Part shown: positions 33,674-43,840 of the stretch, in pieces | Position numbering within the stretch: the stretch's first letter is position 1 | How the letters are laid out: every line of letters begins with the position of its first letter | NCBI GenBank assembly: GCA_016946835.1 | Contig: JACVTC010000078.1 | Coordinates: 860,001 to 912,359 of the forward strand | Direction of reading: 5' to 3' | Length of the DNA stretch: 52,359 nucleotides | Source: Neocallimastix lanati (nom. inval.) | Taxonomy: Eukaryota; Neocallimastigomycota; Neocallimastigomycetes; Neocallimastigales; Neocallimastigaceae | Translations under genes and position numbers: made by a program | Notes under the pieces: generated by a model | The model's database searches: none | What the model was told of the DNA's origin: nothing | The model's input: the letters and a program-made list of their open reading frames with translations, nothing else

Positions 33674-34075
33674 AATAATGAAATTATCGACCCCCACAAG
33701 TATCATATCTTCACGATTTTTCCCTTTGGGTTTTGCGTGAAAGGTTAGGGGTTAAACGATACTCAGGTAGGTATACTTTCTAAGTTTTCTATATTTCTAA
33801 CACTATAAGAATCCCATTGCGTAAGCCTTGTCTGAGAGGATTTACAGTGTCCAGCTCCTCTGGGATGGCAAGGACGCCACCTATAGTTGGCTCTGCTTTC
33901 CCTCGAGGATCGCGTAGGGTGCTTCTATATGGAGTTTCTTTGCTTATGGGGAGTTGAGAGCGTCGACGCCGTACCGGTATGGCAGTTAATCATACACCCA
34001 TATTACTATATGGGGAAGACCAAAGTCTTCAGTCTATAAAAAAAAAAAAAAAAAAAAAAAAAATAATGAAATTAT
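33674..34075 (+). mobile_element. SINE-like retroposon with 14-bp target duplication
   Basis: The body at 33688-34037 (350 bp) is markedly richer in G+C than any non-coding neighbour. It has no long open frame and ends CAGTCTAT followed by a 24-nt A tail (34038-34061). Perfect 14-bp direct repeats AATAATGAAATTAT flank it (33674-33687, 34062-34075), the hallmark of target-primed insertion of a short RNA. Local foldbacks include GCGTCGACGC (33960-33969), CCCATA/TATGGG around 33997-34014 and GAAGACCAAAGTCTTC (34015-34030) just before the tail. I found no convincing Pol III A/B boxes and no match to a tRNA, 5S, 7SL or U RNA, so the parent RNA is unknown; a LINE-end derivative is possible. Confidence 0.8.
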
Positions 34076-35033
34076 ATAATATACCACATGTGACCAAATG
34101 ACTAAATAATAATAATAATAATAATATTTATATTTATGAGGGTATATAATTATAATTTTAATTATAATTTTATGACAAAAAAATTTTATTTTTATTTTTA
34201 TAAATATTATAAAAATTTATATTATAAATATAAAACCATAAAATAAAAGAAGAGATTTCTTTTAATATTTATATAATATTTATTCAATATATAATTATAA
34301 AAAAAATTAAAACGATAAATCTTTTATAAATTCATTTGTATAAAAAAGAAAAAAAAACATCTATAGTGTTTCAAATTAATTAAATGAATTAAATTTTAAA
34401 TTTTAGATAAATATATAATTAATTGTAAATAAATATATTAATGATTAAATAAATTTAATATTTTATTTTCATTATTAATTTTATTTTAAAGATAATGAAA
34501 ATATACCCAATTTGCATATTTATCAAATTGTATTTTAATATATATAAATTTAAATAAATAAAGTTAAAATTTAAATGAAAAAAAAAAAAAAATAAAAAAA
34601 TTATATAAAAATAGAATTTCAAAAAAAATATATATATATATAATAAATATAAATTAATAAAATAAATTATAATTATTAATATAATTTATTTCAATCTCAT
34701 AATAAATTATTTTATTATTAAATAAAAATAAAAACATCCATAGTTAATTAGTAAAATATATTATTAAATAAACTTTTAATTTTTATAATTTAAATATCCA
34801 TGAATTACCTATATCAATTTTTTTTTATTTTAATTATTTTTTATTATTTATTTATTATAATTAAATAATTAAAAAATTAATTATTTAATTATTTATCTAT
34901 ATATAATAATTATAATTATTTTTTTAAAAAAGTAAAATGAATATTCCTTATTTAATTAATAAAAGGGTCATATTATTATTTAAAATATTTTTTTTTTTCA
35001 AAAAAAGGACTAAAAGTATGCAATAATAATAAT

Positions 35034-35083
<50 letters not shown>

Positions 35084-35600
35084 GATTTGAAGATTTTTAT
35101 GGAAAAAAATTTTTTTTTTTTAATTTTTACAGTAATTAGAAAGTTTAAATATTTATATATTTATATTATATTTATAGTTTGTAGGTATGATTCAATATTT
35201 TTTCATATTTTACTTTTATTAATTAAATATCATAGTTAAATAATTAATATTTCATATCAATTTTTTTTTTTTTTATATTATATATATCTAATAATTAATA
35301 AATTTTAATCTATATACTTAATATTAAATATTTAAATATTATAAATATTATTATTATTATTAGTACTAAAAAATCAAAATATTAATATATATTTTTTTTA
35401 TTTTCAGAATTAATTTTTTTTTTGTATTTAAAAATAATATATATATATATTTTTAACAGGTTTATTTTATATCATATTATAATTTTTAATATTTTTTTTT
35501 ATTTTATATTATTTTATATTATTTAAAATAATAATTATATTTTATTATTCTAAATAAATTCTAAATAAATTTAAAAATTAATTTTACCAAAGCGTAATCT

Positions 35601-35663
<63 letters not shown>

Positions 35664-36327
35664 AGAAAAAGTAATTATTATAAATATTATATACTTTTTA
35701 TTTTCAAAATTAAGAAATAATTCTATATACTGAAGAAGTTCAATTAATGAAATTTCATATTAAAGATAAAATTATTTAATATATAATACATAATATATCC
35801 TTTTTATTATTATTATTATAATTATTATTATTATTATTATTATTATTATTTTATTCATTATTAGTTAGATAAAATTATAGAAGTATTAGTGGAAGCATTT
35901 TTTGTTATAATATATATTAAATAATAAAAATCAAATATTAAATATTAAGCATCATATATTATATAAAAATAAAAATAGAGAATAAATACTTCACAAAAAT
36001 ATAAATTTTATAATTAATATTATTTTCTAACGTATAAATCAATATATAAGCATAATCTTTTTATATTATATAACTATATTAGTAAAAAATTAAAGGATTA
36101 ATATTGAGTAGCAATATATAAGTTAGTATATCTTATATTTCCTATATATAAATTACATTAGAAATATTGAAATTTTAAACTCTTAAATTTCTACCTTTTA
36201 AATAAATTTAATGTTATATATATTATATATATATATTTAAAAAAATTAAATAAAATATTTTTTTTTAAAAATTTAATTTAATTAAAAAATAATATTTATT
36301 ACTATAAAGGTATCAAATACAAATAAT
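34076..36327. other. AT-rich intergenic, no gene seen
   Basis: Contains (AAT)n runs (34107-34124, 35026-35078), a T-run of about 56 (35601-35656) and ATT runs near 35806-35850. It presumably includes the promoter of the following gene, but nothing specific can be identified. Confidence 0.6.
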
Positions 36328-38571
36328 ATGTCAATGTCAGGTTCAAATATTATTGAAGATAATAGTAATGTTCCAGTTGTATCTATTCAGCTTGTATCTT
36401 TTCCAGATACAAGTAGAAGTCCAAATCCATTAACATTTGATAAAATTGAACGTGATCTTATCGAAGGAATGGTAGTTAAAATTGGACGACAAGTGAATAG
36501 ACCAGGAAATAATAATGATAATATTGCTAATGATAATGCAATTTGGTTTAAAAGTAAAGTCGTTAGTAGAAGTCATGCTGAAATTTGGGCAAAGGATGGA
36601 CAAGTAAATAAATTCTTTTGTTATTGAAATAATGTTAATATAATGTTTTAATATTGAGTTTACCTTGTATAAAGTTTAAAAACAATTATTTTTATATATA
36701 ATATCTCGTATTGCTATTTTAAAATAAAATTGTTATTATTATTATTATTGTTATTATTATTATTGTTATTATTATTGTTGTTATTATTATTATTGTTATT
36801 ATTATTGTTGTTATTATTATTATTGTTATTATTATTATTGTTATTATTATTATTGTTATTATTGTTATTGCTGTTATTATTATTATTATTGTAATTATTA
36901 TTACTGTTATAATATTTTATTAATGTTTCCTTGTAACTTTTATATTATTGAAAGGTATATCTTAAAGATACTGCTAGTTCTTCAGGTACTTTCTTAAATC
37001 ATATGAGACTTAGTCCATCTGGAAAAGAAAGTAGACCATATCCTTTAAAAGATAATGATATTATTCAATTAGGTATTGACTATCAAGGAAAATCAGAAGG
37101 TAATAATAAATAATTAATAAAAGGATATATACTTAAAATATTAATTATATTAAAATTTTATATTATTATATTATTATTTTATTTGTTTATATATTAATTA
37201 ATATATTGCAAAATTTTTTATATTAATTATTAAATTACTATTATTTCTTCTTAATAATATTTTTTCATGAAAAAAAATTATATATTTATAATTCAGATAT
37301 ATACAAATGTGTTATTATAAAAATTGTTATAGTTAATAGAAAGGTTATACAACAACGTAGACAAGCTAATCCAACTAGGTAAAAAAAAAAAAAAAAAAAA
37401 AAAAACATTAAAAGATAAATACATATCAAATAAATTATAATAATAATAATTAATAATTAATAATTAATAATTAACATTATTTTTTCTATATATTATATTA
37501 TTTGATAATATAATTATATATATATTATTATGTTTATAAATTATATATACAATATCTTTTATATAAATTATATTATTTATATTTTTATCTTTTTTAATAT
37601 TTTAATAATTATTATAAACGAAATTTTACGAATTATAAAAAAAAAAAATTATCTTATCTTCATTCTTATTTTAAAAAATTAATAGATTTAGAGCTGCTTT
37701 AAAAGCACTTTTATCAGCAACCAATCCATATTCTAGTCATTCTGCGGATGATGATATTAATTCAAAGAGTTCAGTTGATTGTTGTATTTGTTTGTGTGGT
37801 ATAGGGCCATTTCAAGCATTATTTGTTGCTCCATGTTCTCACTGTTTCCATTATAAATGTGTAACTCCTATACTTTCAACTGGTAATATGTTCCAATGTC
37901 CATTATGTCGTCAAGTTGCTAATTTAGTAGCTAGTGTTAGTATGGAAAGTTTCAGTGGATTAGATGATGATGTTGATACAAATGGTTTATCAAGTTCACC
38001 AGGTATTTTATCTAGTACACCAATTACTACTGTTTCAACAACTAGAAGACCAGTTCATACTTTAAGAGTGGATGATAGTGAAGATATAAGAAATCAATTA
38101 AATAATAGATTAAATAATGCAAGTACAGATACAAATTGCACTAATGTTCCACTTAATCAAGATATGGGTGATGTAGGAAATAATCAAGAAATTGGACATA
38201 GTAACCTTCATAATTCTATTTTCCCTGATAATAACAGTAATTCCAATGTAAATAATGCATCAAACCCTATAAATATAAATAATAATAATAGCAATGATAA
38301 TGGATCAAATACTAATAATAATTTAAATAATAATTATATAAATAATACTTCCTCTAATTTTGAAAATAATGGAAATCAATTAAATGGAATCAATTCACGT
38401 GCACGGGTTTTAACATCAGAGAACTTAAATGGTATTCTATCTGATATGGACAATGAAGATTCATTAGCACCAGTTAATCTTAATGGTGCTGAAAGAGATG
38501 GTGATGGTGTTAATCTTGCCACACATCTTATGAATAATATGGATATTCATGAACAACATGGACAACATTAA
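36328..38571 (+). CDS. FHA-RING E3 ubiquitin ligase, Dma/Chfr family (4 exons, 462 aa)
   Basis: Probable phosphothreonine-reading ubiquitin ligase of the mitotic checkpoint/septin control type (yeast Dma1/Dma2, fission yeast Dma1). Exons 36328-36603, 36955-37099, 37297-37378 and 37686-38571 join in phase at GT-AG sites. The FHA domain covers about residues 15-170: KIGRQ (near 51), KVVSRSHAEIW (near 78-88), VYLKDTASSSGTFLN (93-107) and DNDIIQLGIDY. The RING (about 197-250) reads CCICLCGIGPFQALFVAPC, then H..H..C and QCPLCR, matching the Dma C3H2C3-like spacing. The last 200 residues are disordered and Asn-rich. The order FHA then RING, close together, is diagnostic of this family. Introns 1-3 contain microsatellites, including a 30-bp higher-order array in intron 1. 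Confidence in family is high; the substrate is unknown. Confidence 0.92.
36731..36899. repeat. 30-bp higher-order repeat of TTATTG units in intron 1
   Basis: TTA/TTG triplets are organised in a 30-bp period from 36751: units at 36751-36780 and 36781-36810 are identical, 36811-36840 differs at one base and 36841-36870 at two or three. It lies wholly within intron 1 of the FHA-RING gene. Confidence 0.85.
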
Positions 38572-38970
38572 ATTAATGCATTAAAATAAAATTATAAAAA
38601 TAATAATAGTTTTAAAATATATATATATAAATTAAAAAAGTTTAAAAAAAATAAAAAATTAAAAAAAAAATTAATATAAATATCTACTACTTTTGTTAAT
38701 AATATAATAATAATTGATAATAAAAATTAATTAATAAATAATAATTATAATAAGAATTAATAACAATAAAAAAATAATAATAATAATTTAAAAAAATAAA
38801 ATTTCTCCCTTTTTTTCTTTTTTTTTTCTTTTTTTTTTTTTTTTCATTTTTCTTTTAAATATAAATTTTTTATTAATCCAAATCAAAAAATAACATAAAG
38901 CAATAATAATATCCTTCTTTCAAAAAATAAAATAAGATAAAAAATAAAAATTAAAATAAATTATTGAAAA

Positions 38971-39022
<52 letters not shown>

Positions 39023-39044
39023 TAATTAAAAAACAAAAACAATG

Positions 39045-39078
<34 letters not shown>

Positions 39079-40167
39079 TAAAAATAAATAAATAAAAATA
39101 AAATAAAATATAAAATATAGTATAATATTAATAATGTGTATAATAAAGTTGATTTTTTTTGTAAAAATTTTATTGTCATTTTAATAACAGTACAGGTATA
39201 AAGTTGGCTCAATAAATCAACTATTCAATTTTGAGAACCCAATAAATAGGAGAAGTAGAAATTACCCTTCTAAAAAAAAGACAATAATTTATATTTTAAG
39301 AATTATTATTATAATATTATAATTATTATGTATCATTTATCATACTTGACTTTATTATTAATGAATAACTAATACAAATATTAATAATTGATAAAAATTA
39401 AATGTAGACTTTTTTATATATTAAATATTATATATAATATATAAAATTTTATTATTATATTTATTATTATATTATCAATAATAAATAAATAATAATAAAT
39501 TTTAATTTTATATCACAACTAATAAAACATGAGTTTATATATGAAAATATAGGGGAAGTTGCATTACGCCAATTTTTTCACGTGATATATATAAATTTGT
39601 GGCTATAGCTATATTATACTACATAATATTATTTTATTGTATTATTTTGTTATTTCAATTTTTAAATTAATTATTAAGTGAATAATTAAATAAATCATAT
39701 AATGGTTAGATTTTTTGATTTTAATTCTTTTTTTTAATAATAATTCTTTTATTTAAATGTTATTAAAAATATAAATATTATTAATTATTTTACTTAAATG
39801 TTATTAATAAAAAAAAACACATAAAAATATAAATGTTATTAATAATAATTCTTTTACTTAAATGTTATTAAAAATATAAAACTAATAATAATAATTTTTT
39901 TATTTAAATTTTATTAATAAAAAATTATATAAAATTACAAATGTTATTAAAAATATAAATTTTATTAATAATAATTCTTTTCTTTTAAAAATTATTAAGC
40001 GAAATAATAATTATAATGATAAAACTATAAATTATACATTGTATTTGAATATTTATTAAAACTGTATAAATTTAATATGCTTTATAAATTAAATTATTGA
40101 ATGACAGAATTCTGATTATTTCATTTGGTCATTCCTCATTTCTTAATTATTGTAACGAAATCCTCAG
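38572..40167. other. AT-rich intergenic sequence, no gene seen
   Basis: 3' flank of the FHA-RING gene, then AAT runs (38971-39020), an A-run (39049-39076) and general AT sequence. The minus-strand frame over the repeats here is a by-product of AAT/A runs. A degenerate tandem repeat lies at 39720-39990. Confidence 0.6.
39720..39990. repeat. Degenerate tandem repeat (ATTCTTTTACTTAAATGTTA core)
   Basis: The core AATTCTTTTATTTAAATGTT, followed by ATTAAAAATATAAA, recurs about four times (near 39740, 39787, 39848 and 39893/39972) with indels. The function is unknown; it may be remnants of an older element. Confidence 0.55.
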
Positions 40168-41009
40168 TGTTATGGTTCGGGTTTTATTAGAATTTTATTT
40201 AATTATTTATTTTTAATATTTTTCTGTCTACATTTTAATTATTGAAAAACTTCACTTATTTATACTTTTTGAAAAAAAATAAATATGTAAAGCCTTTCTA
40301 CATTTTATTATCATATTTAAAAAAAAAAATATTTACTATTACTAATTACTTAAAATTTTATATTAATTTAAATTAACTAATTCATAAGTATTTTTATTTT
40401 AATAAATTTTGTTTATATAATTTTATATTATTTTTCATATACTAAAACTAAATTATTTAATATATACGAAAAGTAACAAGCAAAATTTAAAAAGATTTTA
40501 CAGAAAAATAAAGTTATTTTAATCAAGAATGTTAATATAATATTCTTATATTTTATATAAAATAAATTTAAAAACTATAATATATTTAATATTTATTATT
40601 AATCAATTAAGATTTGATTTTATTTGTGGGGAATAAAAAAATATTAAATAATCAATTTAAAAATAAAATAAAATACTAAAAAGAATACAAGTTTAATATT
40701 GATACAATATAATAATAATATAATAATATATTTGAAAATAAAAATAAAATATTAATATTGATAATAAACACTTTAATAAAATAATAAAATTTAAGGTAAA
40801 TTATAGATATTGATATTAATAGTAAAAATATAGAATTATTGATAATATTTTAGAAACTTTTAATAAAAATATAAAAAAAAATATATTTAGAAAATATTTT
40901 AGTATAGAAAATATAGTAAAGTAATATTAAGTAAAGAATAATATAATGGATTCTAAAGTAAGTTGAAATTCTAATTAATAATCCATTATATGTTCGTTCT
41001 TTACCATCA
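40168..41009. repeat. LTR-a of a second, older gypsy family (~842 bp)
   Basis: Starts TGTTATGG and ends TTCTTTACCATCA. The ends match those of LTR-c at 49099-49961 (TGTTAAGG...TTCTTATCA), with shared internal patches such as CTATTTATACTTTTT and TACATTTTATTAT. It ends in a foldback (arms 40931-40952 and 40980-41004). Which way the parent element ran is not certain; similarity to LTR-c argues for minus orientation. Extent is set by eye. Confidence 0.6.
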
Positions 41010-41193
41010 GTGGTAGACTCGGGGTTGACACTTAGATATTTAAAATCAAGCAGGGGGGGACGGGTATTACCCTGCTTTGATTTTAAATAAAAAAAAAATA
41101 ATAATTCTTTTTTTAAAAGTTATTTATTTATTTTTTATTGATATAAAAATTTTTTTTATTTAAAGTACACATATTTAATTTTTTTTAAGAAAT
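41010..41193. other. Short remnant between two LTRs, with strong hairpin
   Basis: 184 bp between LTR-a and LTR-b. It begins GTGGTAGACTCGGGGTTGAC, whose TGG start one base after the LTR CA end looks like a tRNA primer-binding site in plus orientation. An inverted repeat of 18/19 nt follows (41038-41055 with 41070-41088, one extra T), enclosing a 7-G run (41053-41059). The rest is A/T. No coding capacity. If both LTRs belong to one element it is an extremely reduced, TRIM-like derivative. Confidence 0.45.
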
Positions 41194-41991
41194 TGTTACA
41201 ATATTTATATTTTTTTATAAATTTAAAGTATAATTAATTGTTTATAATTTAAGTAATTTTATAGAATTATTGAATTAATTTTATATCAATAATTCATTTT
41301 TGTTTTAATTTTTATAAATATAATAATATAATATTCAAATATAATTTAATTAAAAATAATTATAAAATAAATATATAGAAAATAGTTTTTACTATTTTCT
41401 TTGATATTTTTAAGTTAAATAAATTGTTTTTAAAGATTAATATAATAAATTTAATAATCTTTAATTATTTTAAATAATACTTGTAATTATTTTCACAATA
41501 AAATAAAATTTTTATAATATTTAATTAATAAATTTGATAATATTTAAATAATAATTTTTATAATAAGTAATAATTTTTAATAATAATTTTTAATAATAAA
41601 TTTAATTAATAATCTTAATAATTTTATAATAATATTTAATAGTTATAATAAATAAATTTTTATAATAATATTTAATAATTTTAATAATTTTATAATATTA
41701 ATAATTTATAATAATTTTTAGAATAATATTTAATTAATAATTTTAATAATTTTATAATAATTTTTATAATAATATTTAATTAATAGTTTTAATAATTTAG
41801 TATCTTAAAAGTATAATTTTAATATTTACAATTGTATTTTAATATATACATATATTTAATAATATAACAATAAAGTGATTAATTAAAATTTATTTACATT
41901 ATTTACAAATTAAAATTAATTTATATCAAAATAAATTAAATTTATAATGAGGTTTAGGTTATGAAGAATATAGGAAAGTACAATTTAGTAA

Positions 41992-42726
41992 TGTCGAAAT
42001 TACAACTGAATTAAATTTCAATTTCAATTAATTTCAATTAAAATTATTAAAAACAAAATAATTAATAAAAATTTATAATTCATTAATTATTCTTTAAATT
42101 TTATTTATTTTATAATATTATAAGTTATTTGATCATCTTAGGACCAGCTTAGGCCTACTGATTCTAATGATATCATATTAAACTTAAATATTATTAATAA
42201 ATAAAATATTTATTAACATGAATCATTTGGTCATGTCATCCTTGATTCATAAATTAATGTTTATGTATTAATTTATGTTATATTGATTTAATTAATTATT
42301 AATTATTAATTACTATATTAAATATTTAAATTTAATATTATATTATATATATTAGCTAATATATTAGATTAAAAAATATAATTTATTTATATTAAACATA
42401 TTCTTATACTAAATATTATTATTATCAACTTTATATTATTATTATCAATATTCTCAAACCTACAAAGTATAAAAAGAAAATTCAAATTTATCTTTTTGTC
42501 CTTTGTAAGGTTATAGTTAACCTATTATAATATAACTATATATTTTTATTAATAAATAAAAATTTTTATCATATCAAACCAATTATTAGTTTTAATTAAG
42601 TGTTAAATTAACAAATTTAACTTTATAACTCTTCTATTTTAGTAATTTACTTATATCTATATAGTTATATTATATAGATATATCAACCTGATTCCTCGTT
42701 AAATTCAACCTGTTTACTTTTTAACA
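41992..42726 (+). repeat. 5' LTR of the chromovirus
   Basis: 735 bp, TG...CA ends, same length as the 3' copy, and no difference seen on side-by-side reading. It contains a TATA box and the presumed transcript start. Confidence 0.95.
42468..42476 (+). promoter_or_regulatory. TATA box of the chromovirus LTR
   Basis: TATAAAAAG, the best TATA match in the LTR. The sequence GTAAGGTTAT, complementary to the primer-binding site, begins 37 nt downstream at 42505, where a 5' transcript end would be expected. The same box is at 48785-48793 in the 3' LTR. Confidence 0.65.
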
Positions 42727-42736
42727 ATAACCTTAC
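42727..42736 (+). promoter_or_regulatory. Candidate self-primer binding site
   Basis: ATAACCTTAC follows the LTR with no gap. It is the exact reverse complement of LTR positions 42505-42514. It does not begin with TGG, so it is not a standard tRNA-3'-end site. Tf1/sushi-group chromoviruses prime with the 5' end of their own RNA; this arrangement matches that model. Confidence 0.65.
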
Positions 42737-42760
42737 CTTAGAAAAGAGAATCACCTTGAT

Positions 42761-43840
42761 ATGTCCCTTTATAATAACGTGTGGGCAAACTCCTATCCTG
42801 ACTTTGCTCCTATGTCGGAAGTAAATAAGCTAAGAACAGACGCTCAGATTACTGTCTCTGAACTGGCAAAAGATGCAGAAGTTACATTCTTATCAAGAGA
42901 AGATTTTAATAAATATAATGAAGATCTTCAAAAGAAACTTTTTACTTTAAATAGGGATAACAAGAATATCATAAAACAACTTTCTTCTATTACCAGCATT
43001 TTAAATCAGAAATTCGATTTTATTCCTAATGTTAATGCTTCTCAAAATCAAGATGATAACGCTTCTATATCAACAAGAAGAGAGGCAGACAATGATGTAA
43101 TAATGAGGAATACTATTCCCAATACACTTCAAGAAGTCCCAGAACCTGGATTTTTCACTGGGGATACTAAGGAAACCGATCTCTTTTGTCAGCTCTGTGA
43201 AGATACTTTTAAGACTTATCCTAACTGTGAATCTACTATGGATGTAAAAATTAATTATGTTAAGTCACGCTTAAGAGATGGTGCTCGTAATTGGTATTAT
43301 GCCAAATATAAAGATAGAAGTCCAGCAACATTAGAAGAATTGATTAAAGAATTAAGGAAAGCTTTTAATAATGTTGCCAGTAAGAAATTAGCCATGATCC
43401 AACTCGCAAAAATTTCTCACACATTTGGGAAAATTAATGATTATATTGATGAATTTCGAACCCTTACAACATGTTTGAATTGGAATGAAGAAGCTTTAGT
43501 TTTATTCTTTTATAATGGATTGCACCCAAGGTTCCAGGAAGAAATAGAAAAAATGGATGAATTTCCTTCTGATCTTAGTACTATTTATACTAGATGTATT
43601 CTTTACGAAAATTCCTTGAAATCTAAAGGTCAATTAAAATCTAATGGTAATAAAAATTTAAAGAAAAAGCCTTCTAATGTCCACAATAACAACAACAACA
43701 ATAATAATAAATATAATAATAATAACAATTATAACAAATATTATAATAATAATTATAATAAAGTCCATAATAATAATAACTTTAATAAAATTAATAATAA
43801 CAGTAATAATAGTACAAATAATAATAATTCAAAAAACTAA
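42761..43840 (+). CDS. gag: Chromovirus Gag (359 aa)
   Basis: Structural capsid protein that assembles particles around element RNA. The start is the first ATG, 24 nt after the primer-binding site. Residues about 130-290 form the retrotransposon Gag core: FFTGDTKETDLF, then DGARNWYY, LRKAFNN and ALVLFFYNGLHPRFQEEI. The N-terminal 120 residues include a helical, coiled-coil-like stretch. Instead of the usual CCHC zinc knuckle, the C terminus is a basic patch (KNLKKKP) followed by about 55 mostly Asn/Tyr/Lys residues; RNA binding may rely on the basic residues, as proposed for Gag proteins lacking a knuckle. The stop TAA directly follows a -1 frameshift heptamer. Confidence 0.92.
   Translation: MSLYNNVWANSYPDFAPMSEVNKLRTDAQITVSELAKDAEVTFLSREDFNKYNEDLQKKLFTLNRDNKNIIKQLSSITSILNQKFDFIPNVNASQNQDDNASISTRREADNDVIMRNTIPNTLQEVPEPGFFTGDTKETDLFCQLCEDTFKTYPNCESTMDVKINYVKSRLRDGARNWYYAKYKDRSPATLEELIKELRKAFNNVASKKLAMIQLAKISHTFGKINDYIDEFRTLTTCLNWNEEALVLFFYNGLHPRFQEEIEKMDEFPSDLSTIYTRCILYENSLKSKGQLKSNGNKNLKKKPSNVHNNNNNNNNKYNNNNNYNKYYNNNYNKVHNNNNFNKINNNSNNSTNNNNSKN

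Noticed and set aside
33688-34037. 5S rRNA, SRP RNA, snRNA or self-cleaving ribozyme identity for the SINE body
   Set aside because: None of the diagnostic motifs of those RNAs could be found by eye; left as unknown parent RNA.
38961-39212. Minus-strand 83-codon frame rich in Leu/Phe
   Set aside because: Generated by AAT and A runs; no family signal or neighbouring exon.
41010-41035. tRNA gene near the LTR-a end
   Set aside because: Only about 18 nt resemble a tRNA 3' end complement, the T-loop consensus is not met, and no cloverleaf can be drawn.
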